Positions 1-7,077 of a stretch of 12,075 nucleotides of DNA are shown here, in pieces (the stretch's first letter is position 1; each line of letters opens with the position of its first letter). This DNA comes from M3007 sp046153695 (GTDB lineage: Bacteria > Bacteroidota > Bacteroidia > Chitinophagales > Saprospiraceae). The notes under the pieces are model-generated. The model was not told the origin of the DNA and searched no databases. It was given only the letters and a program-made list of their open reading frames with translations. Both the position numbers and the translations under genes were made by a program. The stretch is taken from contig JBJXEZ010000371.1 in NCBI GenBank assembly GCA_046153695.1, forward strand, positions 1-12,075, written 5' to 3'.

Positions 1-2
1 AC

Positions 3-81
3 CACACTACTGGACATTTTTGGAATGAGACCTTCCAGGTTTGACAAACGGTACACGAAAACAAAAATGTCCAGTAGTGTG
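3..81. repeat. Perfect 20-bp inverted repeat with 39-nt spacer
   Basis: The 20 bases at 3-22 (cacactactggacatttttg) are the exact reverse complement of 62-81, with 39 bases between. A smaller 5-bp inverted repeat (21-25 / 33-37, tggaa/ttcca) lies just inside the left arm. A perfect 20-bp match is well beyond chance for such a short distance. It could be the terminal repeats of a very small non-autonomous element (MITE), two abutting insertion-sequence ends, or a long hairpin. No transposase gene is visible, and no clear target duplication can be read because only two bases precede the left arm. Confidence 0.75.
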
Positions 82-635
82 AATTGGTACAACCAATACG
101 AAGGGGAGTGCCTGTTTCATTCTTAGCAAAAGCAGCCACGGCTACGCCGCTAGCTTTTTTCAAAAGACCCTGTACACTGAGCCTTCGATCAATTTAAGCA
201 TGTAAGGTGGAAGAGACAAGAATTAGGAACCCCAAAAAAAGGAAGGATCCCCAATAGGTGGAGGTTCTTTTCATAAGTGCGACCGAGTTTGTTCGAATAT
301 GATTAATCAAATGACACTTCATGCCCAAGGCATTCGGTAAGCCGACGCAAACCTACACTTTTCCGCGAGCTATTATCATCAACATTTTTATGTGATCCCT
401 TCAAGCAGGTTTGCTTCTGATAAAGCTACCTCAGCGCCCTCGACAACCCCGCAAATCCTGAAGTCAGGCGGTTTATTCGTACTAAAATCGAGCAAAAAGC
501 GGCGTTGACCGAAAAAGTATGCCTGCTGTAACCACTGGGATGAACCTTGCGCCTCCGCACGGAAAAACAGTACCTTGGCCGTGCATTTTCCGACCCCGCT
601 GGGTCGGGCTTGTTTCACCAAACCGTTTTTTTTAA
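82..635. other. Gene-poor region upstream of qmcA
   Basis: No convincing gene is seen in this stretch of about 550 bases. A hairpin with a T-run (aaaagc at 128-133 against gctttt at 153-158, with an inner cggc-tac-gccg stem, then T to 160) could be a weak rho-independent terminator for a gene left of the window, but its internal loop makes this uncertain. On the minus strand an uninterrupted 86-codon frame (648-388) has no start signal and would begin inside the qmcA start region. No tRNA or riboswitch shape was recognised. Confidence 0.5.
547..578 (+). promoter_or_regulatory. Candidate Bacteroidota-type promoter for qmcA-nfeD
   Basis: TTG at 547-549 is followed after 21 bases by TACCTTGG at 571-578, which differs at one base from the Bacteroidota -7 consensus TAnnTTTG. 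Transcription would start near 584 and leave a leader of about 50 bases before the ATG at 636. A run of eight T (626-633) lies just before the start codon. This is the best match upstream of the gene, but it is imperfect and untested. Confidence 0.35.
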
Positions 636-1553
636 ATGACAACACCACTTATCATAATCGCAGTTTTGGCCATTCTGGTCATCATGTCGGCCATCAAAGT
701 CGTGCCCCAGCAAACCGCATACGTGGTGGAGCGCCTCGGCAAGTTTTATGCCGTTTTGGCTCCCGGTATTAATTTCATCATTCCTTTTTTCGACCGCGCG
801 GCCTACCGCCACAGCCTCAAGGAGCAAGCCTATGACATCCCGGAGCAGATTTGTATCACCAAGGACAATGTACAGGTGCAGGTGGACGGGGTGATTTTCC
901 TTCAGGTCGTGGATCCCAAAACGGCCTCCTACGGGGTCAATAACTACCTGTTTGCAGTGACCCAATTGGCCCAAACGACCATGCGCTCCGAGGTGGGCAA
1001 AATTGACCTTGACCGCTGTTTCGAGGAACGTTCCACGATCAATCATCAGGTGGTGAACGCCATTGACGAGGCCGCCATCGGCTGGGGAGTAAAAATCCTG
1101 CGCTACGAAATCAAAAACATCTCGCCGCCGCAGTCGGTACTACATGCGATGGAAAAACAAATGCAGGCCGAGCGCGAAAAACGCGCCCGTATCCTCCAGT
1201 CCGAGGGCGAAAAGCAGTCGGCGATCAATGTGGCCGAAGGCCAAAAGCAACAGGTGGTACTGGAATCCGAGGCCGTGCAATTGCGCCAGATCAACGAGGC
1301 CAACGGTCAGGCCGAAGCTATACGGGCTGTGGCCTCCGCTACAGCAGAAGCGCTCATCAAGGTGGCACACGCTACGCAGGAAAAAGGCGGCTTCGAGGCC
1401 GTACAACTGCGCGTAGCAGAGCAATTGGTGGAGCAGTTCGGCAACCTGGCCCGCACGAACAACACGCTGATCCTGCCAGCCAATTTCGGCGACATAGCCT
1501 CCCTGATCTCCGGCGCGATGTCGGTGGTCAAACAACAATCGGACAAAAAATAA
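636..1553 (+). CDS. qmcA: SPFH/Band-7 membrane protein (QmcA/paraslipin type)
   Basis: This 305-residue protein has an N-terminal membrane anchor (about residues 4-21). An SPFH/Band-7 domain follows (about 22-180), starting KVVPQQTAYVVERLGKF and including DNVQVQVDGVIFLQVVDP. Next is a charged, alanine- and glutamate-rich helical segment (about 170-245, with EREKRARILQSEGEKQSAI) typical of the stomatin/paraslipin group, then a short C-terminal helix. The length matches QmcA/stomatin-like-2 proteins. Such proteins form large oligomeric assemblies on the inner membrane and organise membrane microdomains or protease access. The next gene, 6 bases downstream, encodes an NfeD protein, the usual partner of this family, which supports the call. 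The exact substrate or partner protease cannot be read from the sequence. The start at 636 is chosen because it gives the complete membrane anchor. Confidence 0.9.
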   Translation: MTTPLIIIAVLAILVIMSAIKVVPQQTAYVVERLGKFYAVLAPGINFIIPFFDRAAYRHSLKEQAYDIPEQICITKDNVQVQVDGVIFLQVVDPKTASYGVNNYLFAVTQLAQTTMRSEVGKIDLDRCFEERSTINHQVVNAIDEAAIGWGVKILRYEIKNISPPQSVLHAMEKQMQAEREKRARILQSEGEKQSAINVAEGQKQQVVLESEAVQLRQINEANGQAEAIRAVASATAEALIKVAHATQEKGGFEAVQLRVAEQLVEQFGNLARTNNTLILPANFGDIASLISGAMSVVKQQSDKK

Positions 1554-1559
1554 CGGCAC

Positions 1560-2003
1560 ATGGACTTTTTAGGACCGACCCAGTTGTGGGTCATTGCAGC
1601 AGCGGTCGCGCTTATCGTCGAGCTGCTTACGGTTTCGTTTTTTTTCATGTTTCTGGCTGTCGGAGCGGCGGTCACTGCCCTACTGACATGGTTTGGTATC
1701 ACGCCGGGCACCGTCAGTCAGTTGGTCTGTTTTTCGCTGGTTTCGCTGGCTTCGCTGGTGCTGTTTCGGCGGTACGCCCTGCGTTTTTTTGGAAAAAACG
1801 CAAAGGCGGACCAGTACGAGGACTTCGTCGGCCACCGCGCAACGGTGTCGGTGGCCATACCGGCCAACGGCGAGGGCAAGGTTCACTACCGCGGCACGGA
1901 ATGGATCGCGCTGAGCCACGACGGCAAGCCGATCGAATCCGGCACGGTGGTAGCGGTGAAGCGGATGGACGGGATACGGGTGGTGGTGGAAATCGTGGTG
2001 TGA
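1560..2003 (+). CDS. NfeD-family membrane protein with OB-fold domain
   Basis: This 147-residue protein corresponds to the short NfeD form without the ClpP-like protease domain. Hydrophobic segments cover about residues 9-45 and 51-69, followed by a basic stretch (RRYALRFFGKN). A soluble beta-rich C-terminal domain (about 85-147) reads DFVGHRATVSVAIPANGEGK ... YRGTEWIALS ... VVAVKRMDGIRVVVE, the typical NfeD OB-fold pattern ending in a paired-strand motif. NfeD proteins act with SPFH/stomatin proteins in the inner membrane, and this gene starts 6 bases after the qmcA-type gene, so the two are almost certainly co-transcribed. Its stop codon lies 8 bases from the stop of the convergent LRR gene. 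Confidence 0.88.
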   Translation: MDFLGPTQLWVIAAAVALIVELLTVSFFFMFLAVGAAVTALLTWFGITPGTVSQLVCFSLVSLASLVLFRRYALRFFGKNAKADQYEDFVGHRATVSVAIPANGEGKVHYRGTEWIALSHDGKPIESGTVVAVKRMDGIRVVVEIVV

Positions 2004-2011
2004 CGGGGCGC

Positions 2012-3997
2012 TCAAAACTCGACTTCACAGTTTTTGGGGAGGAGGCGATAGATTCTTTCTTCCCCGGCTTCGTCTATTTCTTCCACGAAGGGGTTGCCAG
2101 AGAGACCGATGCCTTGTAATTTTTTCAGGTTGCCGATTTGTGGAGGCAGTTCGGTTAATTGATTTCCGCTCAAATCTAAGAGAATCAGGTTTTTCAGATC
2201 CCAGACTCCTGCGGGCAGCTCCGTCAATTGATTTTCTGATAGCGAAAGAACGATCAGGTTTTTCAAATCACCTATTTGTTCGGGCAACGCTTCAATTTGA
2301 TTGGTTTCCAAGCTCAAGACCAACAGGTTTTTCATTTTGCCAATTTGTTCTGGTAATGCGAACACTTGATTCTCGCCCAAATCCAAATAGGTCAAGTTGG
2401 TCAAGTTGCTTATTTGTTCCGGCAGTACAATTATCCTGTTAGAATGGAGACCCAACGCTGTCAACGATTTCATCTGCCAAATGGCGGGCGGCAGTTTTTG
2501 AAAGTCGTTTCCGTTCAACATTAAGGAAGTCAAGTTTTTCAACCCTCCAATTTGGGGAGGCAGGCTCGTCAATTGCGTGGACGACAAGTCCAATGATGTC
2601 AAATTGACCAACCGTTCGATTTGAGGCGACAGGTTCTCTATTGCGTTGTCGCTCAAGTCCAAGGTTTCTAAATTGGTCAATTTGTACAGTTCGGGCGGCT
2701 GTTTTTCAATATTATTACTCGACAAATTCAACTTCGTCAACTTCGTCAACTTCCCGATTTGTGCCGGGATTTCACTTAGCTGGCAATAGCTAATGTCCAG
2801 TTCGGTCAGGTTTTCCAGGTCGCCTATTTGGGGTTCCAAGGTGGCCAATTTATTGCCGCTCAAGTCCAGTTTTGTCAAACCCGACAGTTTCCCAAATTGA
2901 GGCGGTAGTTTTGTCAATTTGTTGGACGACAGACCCAAAGTAGCCAGGTTCTTCAATTGCCCTATTGTGGTTGGCAGCTCGTGTAGTGCGTTGCGGCTCA
3001 AGTTTAACCACGCCAAGTTTTCCAATTGCCCGATTTCATCTGGTACTGTTTCTATCGCGTTTTGGCTCAAGTCCAACCTTGTCAGGTCGTTCATCTGTCC
3101 GATTTGAGGTTGCAAAGACGTTATTACGTTTCCTCTTAAGCCCAACACGGCAAGCCGGTTCAAGTCCAATATCTCGTCCGGCAACGAGGACAGTTTGTTG
3201 AAGTTTAGGTTTAGCGCGGTCAGATTTTTCATCTCCGAAAGTTTCGGCGGGAGGCTGGTCAATTCGTTTCCGTTCAACAGCAAAACCTCTAATTGGGGGT
3301 TGTCAAAGACGGCATCCGGTATTGCTGTGAGGTTTTGGCCCGACAGGTCAAGAGCAGTAATGTTTTCTCTCAGGTCTTCGACACGAAATACCACGGGGTG
3401 GGTTTTGCCCGAAGGGGTGAGCAGGCAATCCCCACCAAACTGACCATTAACGGATCCTTTCACTTTTGCAAGGCCCAAGTCGTCGAACTGTTCCGCTTTT
3501 TCCCACTGCCAGAGGTGAATCACCTCGTTGCCATTTTTGTCAATGAAATAGAACACGTTTCCTTCGTCTTTTTTCCCGTAGGCCAACGCATACTTGCCGT
3601 CGTAAAAGTAAAATGCGTTGATAAGCCTGTTGGCCTTGGCCAGTGCCGCCTGGGTCTCCTCTTTGGCTTTTTGGGCCGCCCGCTCTGCCTTTTCTGCCCG
3701 TTCTTTTGCTTTTATTGCCTCGTCGCGTTGCCTTTTCAGCCCCTCAAAAACCCTTTTCAGGGAATCGGCCGGAGCATTGGTCGCGCAGTCGCAAGCCCTT
3801 GCGGCTACCTGCGCGGCCTGGAATTCGGTGAGGGCCTTGTCGAGGTTGTCCTTTGCCAAAAACGATCTCCCGGCATCCATAAAAGACCGATACTTCTCGC
3901 ATTTTGGAGCAAGGCAATTGCCCTCCCGCTGGGCAAACAGAACGCTGCTGGCCGCACAAAGCAGCGGCAGGACAAGGAGTCGAAATCGCTGGATCAT
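2012..3997 (-). CDS. Exported TPR/WG-like/leucine-rich repeat protein, putative sensor of nSTAND1 operon
   Basis: This 661-residue protein starts at the ATG of 3997-3995, which forms an ATGA overlap with the nSTAND1 stop and so suggests translational coupling. The open frame continues 80 codons further upstream inside nstand1, but that part has no homologous character. Residues 1-22 form a Sec signal peptide (MIQRFR, then a hydrophobic core, ending FAQ) with no lipobox. A TPR-like helical pair follows (about 34-70), then an Ala/Lys/Glu coiled coil (about 83-125). A WG-repeat-like segment (about 129-205: YALAYGKK, YFIDKNGNEV, LGLAKVK) comes next, then 19 leucine-rich repeats (about 211-640) and a cap reading RLLPKNCEVEF. 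LRRs are protein- or ligand-binding surfaces, and no catalytic domain is seen. Position and co-translation suggest it works with the nSTAND1 protein. A sensor role is inference. Confidence 0.85.
   Translation of the reverse strand: MIQRFRLLVLPLLCAASSVLFAQREGNCLAPKCEKYRSFMDAGRSFLAKDNLDKALTEFQAAQVAARACDCATNAPADSLKRVFEGLKRQRDEAIKAKERAEKAERAAQKAKEETQAALAKANRLINAFYFYDGKYALAYGKKDEGNVFYFIDKNGNEVIHLWQWEKAEQFDDLGLAKVKGSVNGQFGGDCLLTPSGKTHPVVFRVEDLRENITALDLSGQNLTAIPDAVFDNPQLEVLLLNGNELTSLPPKLSEMKNLTALNLNFNKLSSLPDEILDLNRLAVLGLRGNVITSLQPQIGQMNDLTRLDLSQNAIETVPDEIGQLENLAWLNLSRNALHELPTTIGQLKNLATLGLSSNKLTKLPPQFGKLSGLTKLDLSGNKLATLEPQIGDLENLTELDISYCQLSEIPAQIGKLTKLTKLNLSSNNIEKQPPELYKLTNLETLDLSDNAIENLSPQIERLVNLTSLDLSSTQLTSLPPQIGGLKNLTSLMLNGNDFQKLPPAIWQMKSLTALGLHSNRIIVLPEQISNLTNLTYLDLGENQVFALPEQIGKMKNLLVLSLETNQIEALPEQIGDLKNLIVLSLSENQLTELPAGVWDLKNLILLDLSGNQLTELPPQIGNLKKLQGIGLSGNPFVEEIDEAGEERIYRLLPKNCEVEF
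2014..2034. terminator. Possible bidirectional terminator hairpin between convergent genes
   Basis: AAAACT (2014-2019) pairs with AGTTTT (2029-2034) around a 9-base loop, giving an A-rich left arm and T-rich right arm readable from either strand. It overlaps the last codons of the minus-strand LRR gene and begins 11 bases after the nfeD stop. The stem is short and has only one G-C pair, so it may be weak or incidental. It is the only terminator-like structure found where the two transcription units meet. Confidence 0.25.
2078..3367 (-). repeat. Array of 19 leucine-rich repeats with exact 23-residue (69-bp) period
   Basis: The LxLxxN positions recur every 23 residues from residue 216 to residue 630 of the LRR protein, with no insertion or deletion, giving 19 units. 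The consensus is roughly LxxLxxLDLSxNxLxxLPPQIGxL, the bacterial/plant-like cytoplasmic-type 'LPxxI' LRR. The last units (residues about 535-635) are the most alike, with repeated LPEQIG and LPPQIG and KNL blocks. This suggests recent duplication or conversion at the 3' end. Some units lack the conserved Asn (SYCQL at about residue 405, SSTQL in a later unit). Confidence 0.92.
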
Positions 3998-5688
3998 TTG
4001 TTCAGTATTTTTTTGAGCGCTTGATAAACCTCTTCGTCTCTCAGTTCCGGGTGTTTGTTCCCGTAGAAATCCAATGTGTCCCAAGCCTGCCGATAGGTAT
4101 CCAGGGCCGTGGAGTCTTTTTGCAAGTCGCGGTAGCTGTCGCCGTAGGTTTTCAGTTCTTCGGCTTTTTTGACAATCTCTGTCCGTTCCACTTTTTCGAG
4201 GGATTCTTCGGCTGTTTTTTTCTGGCCAAGCGCCCATAGCGCCAGTGCGGCGAGCAGGACAAATGCCGCTGCGATGGATGCGTAGGTCACTTTTTTCCTT
4301 CGCTGTTGCTTTTTCTTTTTCTGCCGCAAAAATTTCCGACTGTTTTCGAGGTGCGTATTTTCCTCTGCGCCAAGGGTCAGTTTTTTTAAGTACGGCTCCA
4401 TGAAAGCCAATTGTTTTTCCGAAAAAAACTCGCGCGCTTCAGCCTTCATGGCGACCTGACTTTTGACCATGCGCTGCACTTCGAGCAGGGCGATCTCCTC
4501 GTCGCTGCGCTTGGCGGCTATTTGCTTGGCCAACGAGTCGTGGGCAATTTCGTACCGCTGGTTGTGCTCGCTGAAGCGCAGGATGCGGCCTTTGACCAAG
4601 GCTTGCAGGGTGGAGTCAATCAGGGTGGCGGCCATTTCGGGCCGGCGGTTGCACAGATCGGGTCCGGACAGGGGTTCTTTGGTGCCGTCCAACGTGACGA
4701 GGGGCGACAGGATTTGCCAGATCGCGTCGGGTTTTTGGTCGAGGGTGCGGGCGATCAGGAGCACCTGCTCATCCAGGAAGTCGCGCAGCACGTCGCCGAT
4801 GTTGCCTATTTTTTTCAGGGTGTCCAGGGAGAGCAGGGCGTCGGCTTTGCGGTGTTCGTCGCCCGTGGCACGGAGGTACAGTTTGTCCAAAAAAACCTGC
4901 AGGTAGGGCAGTTCGATGGTCAGGGAGGTTGCGCCGCCGCGTATTTTTTCGAAGATTTGATTGGCGATCTCGGCTTCCTGCCCGGTTTGCAGCCGCACGT
5001 TGCTATTGGGGAGCTGGCCTACGCTAGTGATTACGGTCTGCACCTTATCCAAGTTCATTGCCTCCACGCGCAGTTTTTTGCGCAGCAGTTCGGGCACGGC
5101 ACGCTCGAAGGCGTACAGGTAGCCGAGATACTCTTCCCGGATGCTGATGATGATCTTGACGGGCTGTTCCACGCGCAAGATTTCTTGGACACTCTCGATG
5201 AATTTGTTCTGCTCTTTTTTGTCGCCGAGCACGTAGAGTTCCTCAAACTGGTCGAAGATGAGGTACACGGGTTTGAAATGGCGCAGGTAAATTGCCCGCA
5301 GGCGGCGGGCAAGTGGCGACAGCACGTTGGTCGCGGCAAGGGCATTTTTCTCGCTGCTCAGGTCCTCGTCGAGCCAGTCCAGCGAGCTGTTGTCCGTCTC
5401 GGCCAAGGTGCCGCCGGCGTTTTCCAAGGCATCGGCAAATGCCTCGTTGAGGTTGCTGCCCCGCCGGATAAAGAGCGGGAGCCAGTCGTGGGTTTGGAAC
5501 TTGTTTGCCAGCCCGCATTGGATCAGGCTTGTTTTCCCCGTGCCCGAGGCTCCGTACACGAGCAGCAGATCGGACTGAAAGACCATCTCGTAGAGGGTCT
5601 CGATCTCGTCGTTGCGCCCGAAGAAGATATCGCTGTCCTCGCGTGCGTAGGCATCCAAAAATTTGAACGGGTATCGCTTTTCCGCCAT
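3994..5688 (-). CDS. nSTAND1-type P-loop NTPase with one transmembrane helix
   Basis: This 564-residue protein opens directly with the nSTAND1 signature (YPFKFLDAYAREDSDIFFGR), so it has no N-terminal effector domain. Walker A is GASGTGKT at 46-53, Walker B is YLIFDQFEEL at about 142-151, and a sensor-like Arg lies in IIISIREEYLG (R184). A winged-helix region ends in YEIAHDSLAKQI (379-390), as is usual for the family. A basic cluster (456-466) precedes one hydrophobic helix (467-487), so by the positive-inside rule the NTPase is cytosolic and residues 488-564 face the periplasm. That tail is a short coiled coil plus one TPR-like unit (GDSYRDLQKDSTALDTYRQA). STAND NTPases are ATP-driven signalling switches used in bacterial conflict systems. 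The gene begins 11 bases after the 456-aa gene and overlaps the LRR gene (ATGA). Confidence 0.9.
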   Translation of the reverse strand: MAEKRYPFKFLDAYAREDSDIFFGRNDEIETLYEMVFQSDLLLVYGASGTGKTSLIQCGLANKFQTHDWLPLFIRRGSNLNEAFADALENAGGTLAETDNSSLDWLDEDLSSEKNALAATNVLSPLARRLRAIYLRHFKPVYLIFDQFEELYVLGDKKEQNKFIESVQEILRVEQPVKIIISIREEYLGYLYAFERAVPELLRKKLRVEAMNLDKVQTVITSVGQLPNSNVRLQTGQEAEIANQIFEKIRGGATSLTIELPYLQVFLDKLYLRATGDEHRKADALLSLDTLKKIGNIGDVLRDFLDEQVLLIARTLDQKPDAIWQILSPLVTLDGTKEPLSGPDLCNRRPEMAATLIDSTLQALVKGRILRFSEHNQRYEIAHDSLAKQIAAKRSDEEIALLEVQRMVKSQVAMKAEAREFFSEKQLAFMEPYLKKLTLGAEENTHLENSRKFLRQKKKKQQRRKKVTYASIAAAFVLLAALALWALGQKKTAEESLEKVERTEIVKKAEELKTYGDSYRDLQKDSTALDTYRQAWDTLDFYGNKHPELRDEEVYQALKKILNK

Positions 5689-5699
5689 TTGGGCAAGGT

Positions 5700-7070
5700 T
5701 TAAATATCGTCAAAATTGAGTTCGCCGCCGAGCAGGCGGGTTCTGGCTCCTCGGAATTGGTCCACCACGCTGTTCAGGTTTAGGGTTTTCCGGTTGTCGT
5801 TGCTTATCAGCATTTCGTTGAAATCAGCGTCCGCAGGTGGGAATTCTTCCTTTTTTTCAATGGAAATGACGCTATTGTCTTCCAAAAACAGGTACTCAAG
5901 GCTGCCATCGGCAATGGCCTGGGATCGGTAAAAGCAGATTTTGGAGCCTTGTTCGAAGGAGAGCGCGTTGTAGTCCATCACGAACGGGAACAAGTTTACG
6001 TTGTCCCGGTAGTTGTCGCCCCGGTATAAAAGAACAGCCTCTGTTTGAACGGCATCACTGGAGAAGTTGACCTTTTCGGCATCTATGTTGGCCTTGCTGT
6101 CGATGCCAAGCGCTGCATAGCGGATCAGGAATCGGGGGTCTTCGTTTCGGATATGCCGGTAGCCGATTTGCTTGATGGAGGCCATGCGGTAATTGGCCAG
6201 GAAATGGAAATACCGGAAAAAGGCGGCCAACTGGGTTTCGGCCTCAAAACAGTCGAGGAGGTCGTACTGGCCCTTGTCCAGTTTCCCGTTGAGTGCGTGC
6301 AGGTTTTGGAAGGTTTGGTGCAGGTCGCTGCCCGGTTGTAAGGCTTGGGCAATAGCGTTCAGCTCCGGCATCGGCGTTTCTAAGCCATTGGCTTGATCCC
6401 CAAAAAAGGCTTGCAGCACTTGCAGCAGGCGGAATTGTTCTTCCAACGTAGGCTCAAAGGCTTCATCGAAACGCCGTTGCAGCACAGTTTTCAGGTCGTC
6501 CGACAGATGGAAAACAGTGCTGGCCGGAGCGTCCAACATCCTTGAAATCAAGGCAAAACAAACCAAGTCTACACTTCTTTTGGCGATCTGGAGGCACTTT
6601 TCGATGTACTTGCGTTGCTTGGTTTCCGAAAAATCCTCTTTGCCGATCGCCATGAGCTTGCTCAACTGGATTCCGATCATGCCGGCAAAACTGTACGCGA
6701 TAATTTCCTTGGCCTTGTCGCTAATGCGCACTTGGGTTTCCCATTGGGGCGTTGCGGCTACCCGTTCCAAAAAAATCTGGGCGGGCCGACAGATCGGCTG
6801 AAGGGCCTCGACGAGCTGTTTGGTCAACGTTTCGTTGAAGGCTTTTTTTCCGGTGATAAAACCGAAATTGGCTTGGTCAATATGGCCGATATTGTAAATT
6901 TTATCCGCGTACTGGACGTTCTGCTGATTTTTTTCTTGCAGCAACGCCTTCAGTTCGTCCAGTTGGTTTCGGATTTCGCGCACTTCGCCATCCACTTTCA
7001 GCGTGATTGTCTCGTCGCTGGTTGATTGAATGACCACTTGTGGGCCGCCATTGGCAGAGGAGGTGCTCAT
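5700..7070 (-). CDS. Unrecognised 456-aa protein with shared EAD-partner motif (putative adaptor)
   Basis: I recognise no named domain over most of this 456-residue protein. Visible parts are a polar N terminus, a short coiled coil (about 28-50, EVREIRNQLDELKALLQEK) and the motif VQYADKIYNIGHIDQANF (52-69), a near copy of the C terminus of the preceding EAD11 protein. A largely helical middle (about 75-300, including RISDKAKEIIAYSFAG and KQRKYIEKCLQIAKRSVDLV) follows, then a more beta-like C-terminal part (about 320-456). No signal peptide or membrane helix is seen, so it is probably cytosolic. It lies 7 bases after the EAD11 gene and 11 bases before nstand1. The simplest reading is an adaptor between the EAD11 protein and the NTPase, but nothing in it proves a biochemical function. 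Confidence 0.85.
   Translation of the reverse strand: MSTSSANGGPQVVIQSTSDETITLKVDGEVREIRNQLDELKALLQEKNQQNVQYADKIYNIGHIDQANFGFITGKKAFNETLTKQLVEALQPICRPAQIFLERVAATPQWETQVRISDKAKEIIAYSFAGMIGIQLSKLMAIGKEDFSETKQRKYIEKCLQIAKRSVDLVCFALISRMLDAPASTVFHLSDDLKTVLQRRFDEAFEPTLEEQFRLLQVLQAFFGDQANGLETPMPELNAIAQALQPGSDLHQTFQNLHALNGKLDKGQYDLLDCFEAETQLAAFFRYFHFLANYRMASIKQIGYRHIRNEDPRFLIRYAALGIDSKANIDAEKVNFSSDAVQTEAVLLYRGDNYRDNVNLFPFVMDYNALSFEQGSKICFYRSQAIADGSLEYLFLEDNSVISIEKKEEFPPADADFNEMLISNDNRKTLNLNSVVDQFRGARTRLLGGELNFDDI
6864..6917 (-). other. Copy B of shared 18-residue motif (amyloid-signalling-like)
   Basis: Codes for VQYADKIYNIGHIDQANF, residues 52-69 of the 456-aa protein, directly after a coiled coil. 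It matches 13 of 18 positions of copy A in the upstream gene, with K-I-Y-N-I and I-D-x-A-N-F intact. Alternating hydrophobic residues with N/Q-rich polar positions suit a beta-strand-turn-strand fold. Confidence 0.7.
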
Positions 7071-7077
7071 GTCCGGT

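Noticed and set aside
128..160. Hairpin plus T-run as a terminator
   Set aside because: The stem has a 5/3 internal loop and a 3-base terminal loop, and the gene it would serve is not in the window, so it is only mentioned in the intergenic note.
388..648. Minus-strand 86-codon frame left of qmcA
   Set aside because: It has no recognisable family, no promoter, and starts inside the qmcA start region. It may be a gene remnant, but nothing supports it beyond an open frame.
2078..3367. 69-bp periodicity as a CRISPR-like or satellite array
   Set aside because: The period is a whole number of codons and the repeats translate to perfect LRR units. The same reasoning excludes the 81-bp period at 8440-9168.
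3998..4237. Upstream extension of the LRR reading frame by 80 codons
   Set aside because: It lies wholly inside the nSTAND1 gene, is low-complexity basic sequence, and would hide the clear signal peptide that starts at 3997.
4411..5703. Plus-strand open frame of 430 codons
   Set aside because: It runs antisense to nSTAND1 over its best conserved part (Walker A and B). Its translation shows no domain and is explained by the codon bias of the real gene.
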